Source of the DNA: Coriaria nepalensis
Lineage: Eukaryota > Streptophyta > Magnoliopsida > Cucurbitales > Coriariaceae
Assembly (NCBI GenBank): GCA_027186245.1
Contig: CP114500.1
Location: 878,001 to 942,000 of the forward strand
Direction: 5' to 3'
Length of the DNA: 64,000 nucleotides
The translations under genes were made by a program, and so were the position numbers. This document shows, one piece after another, positions 25,051 to 35,624 of the stretch. Under the pieces are notes generated by a model. That model had not been told where the DNA came from and did not search any database. It was given only the letters and a program-made list of their open reading frames with translations. The first letter of the stretch is position 1, and every line of letters starts with the position of its first letter.

Positions 25051-26241
25051 GATAAGGCCCAACTCTGCTGATCGATGAAAACCCCTACGACGACGCGTCC
25101 TCCAGTTAACAGCTTTTGTTGACACCAATGCCATGTCGTTTTCGTGCTTTCCTAACATGGAAGATGACGACCAGCACTGAGCACAAACCATTATATTGCG
25201 CGCCAATTAAAAAAGGGTGAAGAAGATGACGTGGACAATTATACAGGTATGACGTTAAAAATAAATTAAATATAACAATTATTCACAAAGTATCTATTTT
25301 AAGTAACGAAGCAATAACATTATTATAATTTGATCGCGAGTCGCGTGACTGCATGTAAAGACAGAAATAGTGTAATACAGCAACAAGACCCGACAAGCGG
25401 GAAAGTTGGAGATTCTTTTCAGTCACAAGATTCGAATCTTTCGAACCAATTTTGATAAAGAATAAACTGATTTGTAATGATAATGCGGGCTGCTGATCAA
25501 GCACCAAAGTTGGAGGAAGGGAATCTTGAAAGATTCAGGGAACCCCAAAGATGCAGCTGCGTGGGCCCAGATTGTGACGGCTGCTAAACATCAATCTCTT
25601 GCTGTTGCAACTCTCGTATGTCGGAATTTGTGTTAAAATATTTATACTTCTCCGGTGGTGTATGAATCTCCTTGGGTCGGCTTACTCATAAATTTTTTAG
25701 TAATATGTTTATAGATAATGATGGGATATTTAGTCCGCACAGTATCGTCAGAGGATGACTTAGCATGCTTTTAGCATTGGTTAGTGATCTATGACATAAT
25801 TATCACTTCGTATGATTAAGACTAACATTAAGCTCCAATTAGGGATGCAACTTGTAATTTAATTGATACCAGGACACCTTTTAATTTTCTTTTGTTGGCT
25901 AACATCAATATGATGACTCGACAGTGCATTACTAACTATATGCCCGTAGGGTTGGTTGTACGTACAATGGTTTTCCATTTTCATATCAGCAACATATGAT
26001 AAGCTACTAAGCTTGCATTCATTATTTAGTAAGAAGTGAATTAGATATGATCTTAACTAATTCATAATAAGGTAAGATTCAAACGAGATATCATATAATA
26101 CTAATTTAACTTAAGACTCAATTCCATCCTGTTCAATTTTGAATCCAAATTTCGTATATATTTTTCTGTAACAACTGATTTAGATTTAATTGTGATTTGT
26201 GTATACTACTCTAAGCCAGTTGTTTTATAATTTATATCATG
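25051..26241. other. intergenic DNA with one coding-looking segment
   Basis: Mostly AT-rich. The stretch 25496-25616 (+) is higher in GC and has an open frame reading GNPKDAAAWAQIVTAAKHQS, ending at a strong donor-like GTATGT (25617). I could not find a matching acceptor or second exon, nor assign a family. It may be a lost exon or chance. Confidence 0.4.
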
Positions 26242-27436
26242 TGTGGCAAGTCGGGGATGGAAGATCTGTCTCTTTCTGGTATGGGCGATTGGGGAGCTGG
26301 AGACATCTCGTTTGGGTTTGACCTTAAATATTACTGGCTCACGCAGTTCACGAAAGAAGATTGATGAATTCAAACCTCAAATATTCTTTGTTTTAACTCA
26401 GATGATGATGATGATAGGCCAATTTGGAGTTGTAATAAGAATGGAAGTTTTTCCATAAATTCTGCATGGGGTGGTGCTTTAAGTGGCCATGATATCACTA
26501 ACACATATTACAGCAGCATGTGGAAGATTAACTGCCCATTAAAAATCAAGTTGCATACTTGGAAGGTTTGCAAGAATTCCATAGCGGTGGATAGCAATAT
26601 TAAAAAGATAGGGATTACATGTGTATCTGCATGTAGATGTTGCTTTGCCAGAAATATAGAGTCCACAAACCATCTTTTTTACGACCAAAGTTTGGAGCTA
26701 TTTCTCGTTTGTCTGCTGAGTGCAAAATGTAGTTCAACCAACTATTGATCGCCTTAGGCTTTGGTGGTCGGCTTACTACTTGTGTGGACGCATACTTTAG
26801 CTTATTTCTATCCTTCCTATGCTCATTTGTTGGAAATATGGTTGGCAAGAGATGATGTTTTGTATTTTTTCAATAAACCCATGAATGCAGACTCGATCAT
26901 TCGAAAGGTAAAGAATTGGGCTAGGGAGATTATACATTCTTGGTTTAACTTCTACCCAAAAAACGCAATGGATAAGAATATTTTGTGTGATATGGGTTGT
27001 AGGGAACAATGTACGAACCCTCCGATCACTAACTATATGCATATGGAGTCCTTCTATTTTAGGTATCTTCAAATTGAATGTTGACAATCGTTTCCTTTTA
27101 CTTATAGACAGTCGATTTGTGGAGGTTTGGTTCGGATTCATCTGGCCATCTTGTTGTGGCTTTTTGGCAGGAGTTATCTTGTTCTAGTAGCTTCCATGCT
27201 GAGATCATGGGTCATTTTATGGCCTTCAAATTGCTCTTAAAAGAGATTTCCTGCCTCTTGTGATAGAAACAAATTCGAATGCTTTTGCGCAAGCTATCTG
27301 GAAGGACCCCATTGTCTTGCAGCTCGCTCATTATTTGATATCGATTTTTGGCTCAAGCCTTTTCCATTACAATTACCGACATCTTCAGATAACGCAACTT
27401 TATAGCGAACTCTTTAACTTGATTAGGTATTTTTAA
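26242..27436 (+). pseudogene. LINE-type relic: zf-RVT and RNase H-like segments
   Basis: Degraded protein-coding DNA of a plant non-LTR retrotransposon or domesticated derivative. At 26245-26310 the frame reads VGDGRSVSFWYGRLG, the motif preceding zf-RVT. At 26400-26700 a second frame reads PIWSCNKNGSFSINSAWG, then a WKINCPLKIKLHTWKVC core and a CRCC...HLF zinc-binding tail. From about 27065 to 27436 there is a split RNase H (RVT_3) region, with KLNVDNR and later FHAEIMG and VIETDSNAFAQAIW. The reading frame changes several times and stops are frequent. No reverse transcriptase core was seen upstream, so the element is 5'-truncated, as is common for LINE insertions. Confidence 0.75.
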
Positions 27437-28284
27437 TTCTTTTTTATATTTAGATGAGTCTTCTCTTCCTGTTTTTTATTATAATTATTTATAGAATGAC
27501 ATAAATGAAAGACATTTATGAAATTCCAGAATGTCTTAAATGTTGGCAGAGTTTCTTCCTTAAAAAAGATTAAAAAAAAAAAAAGAAAATAATTTATAAA
27601 AATATAAATCCCAGTAAAAATATCGAATCTCATTTTAAGCGGAAATAAACATAAACCTAAAAGAACGGTTATCTTAAGATTAGTCGATTAGTCATTCTGT
27701 CTTGAAGCGGACTTAATAGATCTACTGAATTGCGTTTGGTAAATATTTTCCTTATTTTTGTTTTTATAATAAATTTGTTATAAACTATTTTTGATAGAAA
27801 ACTAATTTCGTTTGGTAAAATAATTTATAATAGAAATTTTCATTTAATTTATTATATTATTAAAAATTATTATTTTTACTTATTATATGAAAATTATTCT
27901 TTTTAAATTATGCAAAATATTTTTCAAAATCTATTTTTTATTCAAATTTTTATAAAACAGTTTTCATGAAATTATGAATAAAAAAATAACGAACCAAATA
28001 TAATAATGAATAATTTTCTATATTTTAAGAACAAAAACATTATTCTAATAATTACCAAACAAATAATATTCAATTTTCATTTTTGGTCTGAACAGAAAAC
28101 GAAACAGAAATAAATCTGACATAATATAATTAATTAATAAATAATAAAACAAAATAAAATAAAATCGGGTGCAAAGATTTCCGGAACCCATTCACGAGGC
28201 CTATTTAAGGGGCATGACTGACTACTTCACTCCAATACCTGTAAGCTACACACATTTGGTGAGAGAGAGAGCGAGAAGGAAGAT
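27437..28284. other. very AT-rich intergenic DNA and asparaginase promoter
   Basis: No gene. From 27720 to 28160 the sequence is almost all A/T with internally similar pieces around CGTTTGGTAAA (27734 and 27809), which may be an old transposon. A TATTTAAG box-like element at 28202-28209 lies about 76 bases upstream of the asparaginase ATG. Confidence 0.45.
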
Positions 28285-29599
28285 ATGGCCGGAGGGTGGG
28301 CTATTGCGGTGCATGGTGGCGCTGGTGTGGACCCCAAACTCCCTCAAGATCGTCAGGAAGCGGCCAAGAAACTCCTAAATCGCTGCCTAAATCTCGGCAT
28401 CTCCGCTCTTCGCTCTAAACTCTCTGCCATTGATGTCGTCGAGCTCGTCGTATGTCTCTCTCCTCCTCCATTTTTCCATTTCTAATTTTAGGAATTCCTT
28501 AATTCATTTATTTGATTCATCTTTTCACTCTTGAATTAATAATAAATAATTAAATGAATAAAAAGGTGCGAGAATTGGAGACAGATCCTCTGTTCAACTC
28601 TGGCCGAGGATCTGCTTTGACAGAAAAAGGGACGGTGGAGATGGAAGCCAGCATCATGGACGGGCCCAAACGCCGGTGCGGGGCCGTGTCGGGACTCACC
28701 ACCGTAAAGAATCCGATCTCGCTGGCCCGACTTGTCATGGACAAATCTCCTCACTCCTACATTGCCTTTGATGGCGCCGAACATTTTGCACGACAGCAGG
28801 TTCTCTTCTGTTCCCTTTTCCAAACTCGTGAATATCACGTGACTTGATTTGCCTCACATGCATTCCCAAAAGCCAAAAGCTACTTTTCTTTCCATTAAAA
28901 ATATCAGGTCTATTTTAGGGAGTAGAGCTGGTAGACAATGAATACTTTATCACCCACGAAAACATAGGAATGCTCAAGCTAGCAAAAGAAGCAAACAGTA
29001 TCTTGGTACGTTGATTCCACTCCATCAAAATTAAAGAATATTCCCAACTGGGCTCCACATAATTGACTAATTACTAGTTACATATTTCAATCTTTCTACA
29101 GTTTGATTACAGGATCCCAACCGTGGGATTAGAATCATGCAGCTCGGCAGTAGAGAGCCCTCTCCAGATGAACGGACTCCCAATCCAAGTGTACGCACCG
29201 GAGACCGTCGGATGCGTGGTGGTGGACAGCCAAGGCAGGTGTGCGGCAGCCACGTCAACCGGCGGGCTGATGAACAAAATGACGGGCCGGATCGGCGACT
29301 CGCCCCTGATTGGTTCCGGCACGTACGCGTGTGAGATCTGTGGCGTGTCGTGTACCGGAGAAGGGGAGGCGATCATACGCGGGACCCTGGCTCGTGAGGT
29401 TGCGGCCGTGATGGAGTACAAGGGCCTTGGTCTGCAAGAGGCCGTCGACTTTGTGATAAAAGAGAGGCTGGATGAAGGGAAGGCCGGCCTGATAGCGGTG
29501 TCCAATAAAGGGGAGGTGGCTTATGGGTTCAATACGACCGGCATGTTTAGAGGCTGTGCCACTGAATCCGGGTTTGTGGAGGTTGGAATTTGGGAGTAG
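28285..29599 (+). CDS. plant-type L-asparaginase / isoaspartyl peptidase
   Basis: Four exons, 28285-28449, 28566-28799, 28919-29005 and 29102-29599, join in phase to 327 residues, the usual size of the Ntn-hydrolase (T2) family. The N-terminus [14 protein letters not shown] is typical. The nucleophile is the Thr of [11 protein letters not shown] (about residue 197): the precursor cuts itself before this Thr into alpha and beta chains. Substrate-binding blocks [21 protein letters not shown] and GSGTYA are intact (each quoted only in part). The enzyme releases ammonia and aspartate from asparagine, important in sink tissues, and cleaves isoaspartyl peptides. The C-terminal half ([20 protein letters not shown]) looks closer to the potassium-dependent ASPGB1 class than ASPGA1, but that is from memory and needs an alignment. 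The exon 2 acceptor lacks a clear pyrimidine tract. Confidence 0.92.
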
Positions 29600-30236
29600 T
29601 TTCCATTAGTGATATGTGTTGTTTTTATGTAACAAGTTGGGTTAAGTAGTAGTAGTGATGTGCTCTTTTTCATTTGACAAAAATGGAAATAAATTGTTAC
29701 TTTAGCGGGTGCAGAAGTAATTTTCCTTAACATTTACTGCGACAGAGATTTATTTCTCAATAAACTACATGTCGTTTTCTTACGGTACAAGATTTCATTT
29801 CATATATGAAAACGTCTTGGAAGTTTATTTGGGCGCGCTTCGTCTTTGCCCTTGCCGAGAATGGCATCCTTGGCTGATCGAATAGCGTTTTTTACTGCAC
29901 CAGCTGCAATCTGCCACAGCACCACCTTCGCCTTGTCGGGTTCTCCGCTCTGACCCGTGGAGAACGGTGATCCACCGTCTCCACATTTGTTTCTATTTCA
30001 CTTTTTTCGTTTATTTCTTCAGTTCCCTACATGCATAGTGGCATAAGTAGAGCAAAATAAACTAATACAAAGAAACTACAAACTAGATACATGACTAGCA
30101 CTCTAACTTGTAATGGATCCATACTTAGATAATTATGCCTATTAAGTTGTCAATTGCCTAAAAGGAAGAACCGATAGAAAATATGTTCAATTATATTATT
30201 TATATTTATTATTAAAATTTTTAATACTCAACTCAC
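29600..30236. other. intergenic DNA with a coding-looking minus-strand segment
   Basis: The left part is the asparaginase 3' flank. At about 29826-30000 (-) there is a GC-richer open frame reading CGDGGSPFSTGQSGEPDKAK and later VKNAIRSAKDAILGKGKDEA. It has no start codon: a TGA lies just upstream. I do not recognise it; it could be an exon of an unseen gene or a relic. Confidence 0.4.
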
Positions 30237-30367
30237 CGATAAAGAAATATGATGCTTTGGCCTTCTAACATGAATATGTTCCGGCCTGGAGTCTCGGATT
30301 GAGGCACTAAACAGGCCGGGGCTAATAAAAGCATACAGAATATTGCAATTGACCCGAAGCTAGCCAT
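30237..30367 (-). pseudogene. truncated first-exon copy of the SASA esterase (probable)
   Basis: The minus strand has an ATG at 30367, a signal-peptide-like stretch (MASFGSIAIFCMLLLAPACL) and the motif PGRNIFMLEGQS, ending at a perfect donor GTGAGT at 30236. The intact esterase gene 355 bases away begins the same way: a signal peptide followed by PDKIFLLAGQS. The match covers only the first catalytic block, and no other esterase exon is seen downstream, so this looks like the remnant of a tandem copy. The similarity is short and could be misleading. Confidence 0.4.
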
Positions 30368-30721
30368 GTATATCTTATCTTTAATTTTGTGTCTGCGAAA
30401 ACCGGCACGAAGAAAAAGAAATGCTAGCAAAGTACAAATGGTTCTCGTACCTATTCGCACAGACACAGATACAGCCTAAACTCCATCAAACAGTGGCTTG
30501 GAAATCCATCTCTCTAACTCCGTCAACCTTACTTTAGTCATTTTGTCGTATCTTAATTTGAGCCGCACAGTTCAGCCCACTATTAGAATGGGCTGTCACT
30601 ACTCCTAGTGGACTTAATATAAGTCTACTGGACTCTCCAGGCCCAAATGGAGTGCAATTATAAGGGAAATGTTAGGCAACTCCACACTAATAAGTCATAA
30701 CAACACTTTATTTTGTTTGAT

Positions 30722-31763
30722 TCAATTTAAGGATAATAATATTACAATGAGAAAAATGGGTGTTGGAACTAACAAGACTTGCCAAAAATTATTACAACTA
30801 CTTCGACTGTCATTGGTCATGCTTATGTGGGCTTGTAGTGGCAGTTGGGAAAATGCATTAGCCATCATCCTTCCCAGCTTAACTTGGGCTTCCGTTGTCA
30901 GGTGCAGCCCATCTGGTTCCAGAGGCAGGCCCTTCGCGTCAACAGTTCGTAAATTAACAAGGTCCATTTCCAATTGGGCCTTCCTAACCATTTCGGTGTA
31001 TGGCCCTTCCCCTGAAGCTAGACCCACCTACCCAAAAACAAACACAACCACCAAAATATTTATTTTTATTATTATTTTTTTTTTAAGAAAAAAAACCAAA
31101 ACAAAAAAAAAAGGGTCACATTTTAACTAATAGAGAGTGGAAAATGACCTGAATTATAGGGAGTGGAGGTGACTGTAGATCGGAACGCAGGTCAAAGAAA
31201 AACTTCTTCAAATGAGCTTCATATGATTCTACATCTTTTAGATCAACTGTATCACTTTCACCTTGAAACCAAAGAAGCGCCTGAATTGTCCCACCACTCC
31301 GCACTGACCATTTTGCCCTCTTCAGCAGCTGGTCATACAGCAAGCTCCCCTGTTTCCACTGGCTTATATTAGTCCCACCTACTGCACAAGGGACTAGACC
31401 GATCTTGCTACCTGCTGAACCCACCGTGCCCTTGACCAACAACGTATTGGCAAAGGGAATACCGGGCCCGATCCCATTCGTCTTGTAGATATCAATATCG
31501 GCGTGGATTGGCTCGTGGGCTTCGACCCATGTGAGGTTTGAGCTGAGCCGGAGGATGGAAGGGTTGGAAGCGCAAAGGGGCGGAATGACGCCGTCCCATG
31601 ACATGTTGTGGGTTATGGAGTTATTTGTAACGCCGCCACGGCCCGCCATGTTGCTCTGTCCAGCAAGTAGAAATATTTTGTCGGGTTTATGATCGTATGG
31701 CAGAGCTGTGGCGGCGTAATCTGTGTGAGTCAAGTTGAGAAGGAGAAGGAGCAAGAAAAGCAT
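30722..31763 (-). CDS. SGNH carbohydrate esterase, At4g34215-like (SASA domain)
   Basis: Two exons, 31149-31763 and 30722-31027, join in phase to 306 residues. A signal peptide (about 1-19) is followed by block I with the nucleophile Ser37 in LAGQSNMAGRGG. The oxyanion block PCAVGGTNI and the motif WFQGESD follow. The Asp244/His247 pair sits in EPDGLHLT near the end of the domain. This is the full catalytic set of the sialate-O-acetylesterase-like (DUF303) family, whose plant members probably deacetylate cell-wall polysaccharides. The C-terminus is a hydrophobic stretch (FWQVLLVPTPIFLIVILLSL) that could be a membrane anchor or GPI signal, longer than I expect in the family. The intron uses a weak GTCATT donor. 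Confidence 0.87.
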
Positions 31764-32819
31764 CTTGGTAGAATACTACCAACTGGTCCTACCCCACCTC
31801 TCTTTCTTCCCCCTCGTAACTTGTAGTAGAGAGAAAATATAATTACATTTAAAATTCTTTTAACTTGTCCCATAAGCATGTAATTTAAATCTGAATTTAA
31901 TAAACATTTTAAAATGTATTTAGAAGCTAAAAGCCAATGTACTAAAAACAAAGAACCATTTAAGAGGAAACATGCATGCAGTAATATTTACTCACAATGA
32001 AAGTTGTCGAATACTCCGCGAGACCCGCTGGTCAAGTTTGATTAAGACAATGAAAGTTTCCGGACCTATATTCAAACCACACAAGACCAATATGAGTTGT
32101 TAACGCGTTTATCCATCCACTATATATGGCTCCACCGTAGTCAATAATGTACTCTCTGTGATTAGACATCCGCATTCATAGACAAATAATGGTTGAGATT
32201 AAGGTCGGTCAACCCATTCCAACATTCTAATGAATATTTAGAGGAGTGAGAGAAAATAAGTATATGGTTAATCGGATATAAATGCATCTACTAATTAGTT
32301 TTTATATTTAGATAAAATTAAGAAATCCTAAATAACTTTATATGTATCCAATTCTTATTGTTCGGTGATCTAATTATTTTATATTGAATAATTTGTGTCA
32401 AAGCAGCTCTAGTTTGATATGATAAAAAAAACTTATCATCTTTTTCTAATACATATTCTCCTTTAGATTTAGGATAAGCGGAGTAATACCCATCTCAACC
32501 TTAGCATCGGCCAACATCTTCATCCTTATGCTACAAATAAATTTGAACCGCGTTCACTTCCTTGTGGGTTTATGGGATACAGTGAAAAATCCAAAGATTA
32601 TCGATGTCTTCATTATATTCGGGACAAGTATATATTATATATTACTCGGCATGTTATTTTTTATGAGCTTTTCTTCCCATTTGCACACTTGAATGACATG
32701 CCCTCTAAAGAATTTGCTTCAGTATTGGACTCTTGGCTATACATCACATGGATTCAAATTTTCCAAATTTAATCTCATTCATCCATTATTTCCCCACCTA
32801 ATGCTAGCACTCCTTTAAG
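31764..32819. other. intergenic DNA with a possible LTR scrap
   Basis: No gene is seen. Near 32198-32265 a GGTCGGTCAACCCATTCCAA stretch followed by TTTAGAGGAGTGAGAGA resembles pieces at 11504 and 24246, suggesting the same LTR family. The rest is AT-rich. Confidence 0.4.
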
Positions 32820-34420
32820 CCCAATTTCTCAATCACAAAATTATGGCCCAACCTTCCTACCTGTTTCCACAACTCACGAACCTAGTTCTCAAGAAGAGCC
32901 CACTATCACCACCTTGCCTAAATCTGAGCCCACTATCATCACTTTACCTCCACCCATTTTAAATTTGCCATCATCTCCTTCTACTCTGAATCTACCATCA
33001 CCTACTGGTCTTGAATCTTCCTCCTATAATTCTCCAATTTCATCTCCTATTCCAAATTTACTACCACCTACAGTCCTTGACTATATTCTCCACCTCCTTC
33101 CCCAATATCACCATCCACCGATTCACCCACTCCTCATCCCATAGTCACACGGTCTAAACTTGGAATAGTTAAACCCAATCCTAAATACGCTCTTCTTCGG
33201 TCAAGTCAGCTCTCAAACATAAAGGGTGGATGGCTGATATGGAGCAGAGATGGCGGCATTGCATGAAAATAAAACATGGGATTTAGTTCCACGCTTACCA
33301 GGTATGAATTCGATTACTTGCAAATGGGTCTTCAAAACAAAGCTGAAATCCAATGATTCTTTAGAGAGGTTGAAAGCAAGGTTGGTAGCCCGAGGATTTT
33401 TACAAAAGGAGGGTATTGACTATCTCGAAGCTTTTAGCCCAGTCGTAAAACCAGCTACAATTCGAATAATTCTATCTGTGGCTGTTGTTTGAGGATGGTC
33501 ATTTCATCAATTGGATGTAAGCAATTCATTTCTTCATAGCCATCTTACTGAACCAGTAATTATGGAGCAACCACCTGGATTTTCGGATTCTCAATTTCCC
33601 AATCATGTATGCAGATTACGTAAGGCGTTATATGGCCTTAAACAAGCACCATGTGCGTGGTTCAACAAATTCAGTGAGTTTATTTTATCCTATGGATTTA
33701 TTTGCAGTTTTGCAGATCCTTCTTTATTCATATATCGGTGTGATGGTCATATGGTTCTTTTATTATTATATGTGGATGATATTGTGATGACTGGAGATTC
33801 ATTGTCTCTTCTTGAATCTCTATTTTCGGTATTAAGCAATAAATTTCACATGAAACATCTTGGTTCTTTCCACTACTTTATGGGCCTTGAAGTTCAAAGA
33901 ACACCTACTTGAATATTTGTTTCCCAGCAACGCTATGCTTCTGAAATTCAGACTTTAGCCCAGATGTGCTTTGCTAAACCTGCGAACACACCTCAGTCGA
34001 TAAAACCTCCAGTTTTCTCTTCTCATGACTCGACAGTATTGCCCGATCCGACGTCATATGGGTGTATAGCTGGGTCTCTCCAATATTTAACTATCACTCA
34101 CCCGGATTTGAGTCTTAGTGTAAATACCATCTGTCAGCACATGAACAAGCCGACACAAGATGATTTCAAGCAATTAAAAAGGGTTTTGAGGCATGTTCAA
34201 GGTACATGTGAATTGGGTCTCTCTTTTCAAGAAAGTATAGTTCACTCAAATTGTTCGGATTTAGTGATTTGGATTGGGATGGATGTAGAGAAACACGACA
34301 ATCTAACCCGAGGTTTTGTACTTTCTTGAGATCCAATCTCATTTCTTAGTCCGCCAAGAAGCAACCTACTGTTTCGCTTTCATCCACCGAGGTTGAATAT
34401 CGGGCTCTCGTAGTACTGCT
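32820..34420 (+). mobile_element. Ty1/copia retrotransposon relic (RT and partial RNase H)
   Basis: A Pro/Ser-rich linker (32820-33150) is followed by the copia reverse transcriptase from 33250: [39 protein letters not shown], then LDVSNSFLH and the catalytic LLLLYVDDIVMTG. The RT thumb and the start of RNase H (TSYGCIAGSLQYLTITHPDL) follow to about 34329. Disabling stops are visible at 33490-33492 (TGA in place of an Arg codon) and 33910-33912 (TGA), and the region after 34250 is frame-shifted. No gag, integrase or LTRs were found, so the piece is truncated on both sides. Confidence 0.88.
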
Positions 34421-34516
34421 GCAAAAATCACTTGGATCACCTTCGAGATATTGGTGTTTCTTTACTGTTGCATTGGATCACCACTCTATTTGTTCACATC
34501 CATTTAGTATTTTTCG

Positions 34517-34551
<35 letters not shown>

Positions 34552-35593
34552 ACCTATTAGCTTGTCGATGAATGTCATACATGGGAATGTACGATTTGGT
34601 GGTTCAGCGATCAACCTATTAACGACATGGATTTCTAATAATAAGACGCAGTATGTTTTAGGAGACAGTTGTAGCATGGTAGAATGACAGCTTCAATATG
34701 AACATTCATTTCAAATATTGTTATAATCTAAAAGATCAAATTATCAAATAAACTCAATCACGTATAATTATAAATATGACTCTTGATATTTGATTTATGT
34801 AAGTAACATTTATTATTGTGATCGTATGATTCATCGCAACCCATATCAAAATGAAATTCTAAATGCTTTACTTCAAATAATTCCCAATAAACTTCTATAA
34901 TTATTACAAGTTGACAACGATGGTAATTATTTGTTTACTTTTTCTTAGTTGTAATCCGATTATTGAATAACATATAAGTATTGTTTGTTTGATTACTGAA
35001 TCTAATCCACAAAGAGTATTGTTTGTAACGCAATGATTCGAACACCTATCTCGAATCCTTCTTTATCAATCTTTAAACTTAAGATTCGATCGTTAAACAT
35101 CCGATCAGGTTGAACCATATAGGTACCGAACTGAGCAGATTGTTGGCACCCCCACTGTCCGATACTTGACTTTTCAAACGTGTCTGGTTTTGTCCGATCT
35201 CATAATTCTTCCTCGACACATTCGAACTCCATCTCTCTTTGACTTCGGCTGAACAAGAAGGGCAGGGGTTCCTTCTCAAACAAGTACATTAAGGAAAGGT
35301 GATACTTTAACGAGAAAAAAACACAATTATACAACAGCATCATAAATGGAGACAATTTTATTATTATTTAAAATTCATAATTGATTACATGAGTCACGAC
35401 CAATAGGTTACGATTCCCTTTCATCCTTAGCCGAATATGACCGATTCAACGGTCAAATTCTTAACTTAATTATTAAATTAGTAGCACGAGAAACATAACC
35501 TTAGCTTTAACATAATTACAATGTGCTCCGTTTGATTGAACTCGAGCTAATCTAATCATTAAAAGTAATCCATCCATAGATCGTTACGTTATT

Positions 35594-35624
<31 letters not shown>

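Noticed and set aside
32820..34420. Copia RT region as an active retrotransposon
   Set aside because: In-frame stops at 33490 and 33910, shifts after 34250 and the absence of gag, integrase and LTRs show it is dead.
35079..35279. 66-codon minus-strand frame
   Set aside because: No homology, no TATA box or splice context; treated as chance.
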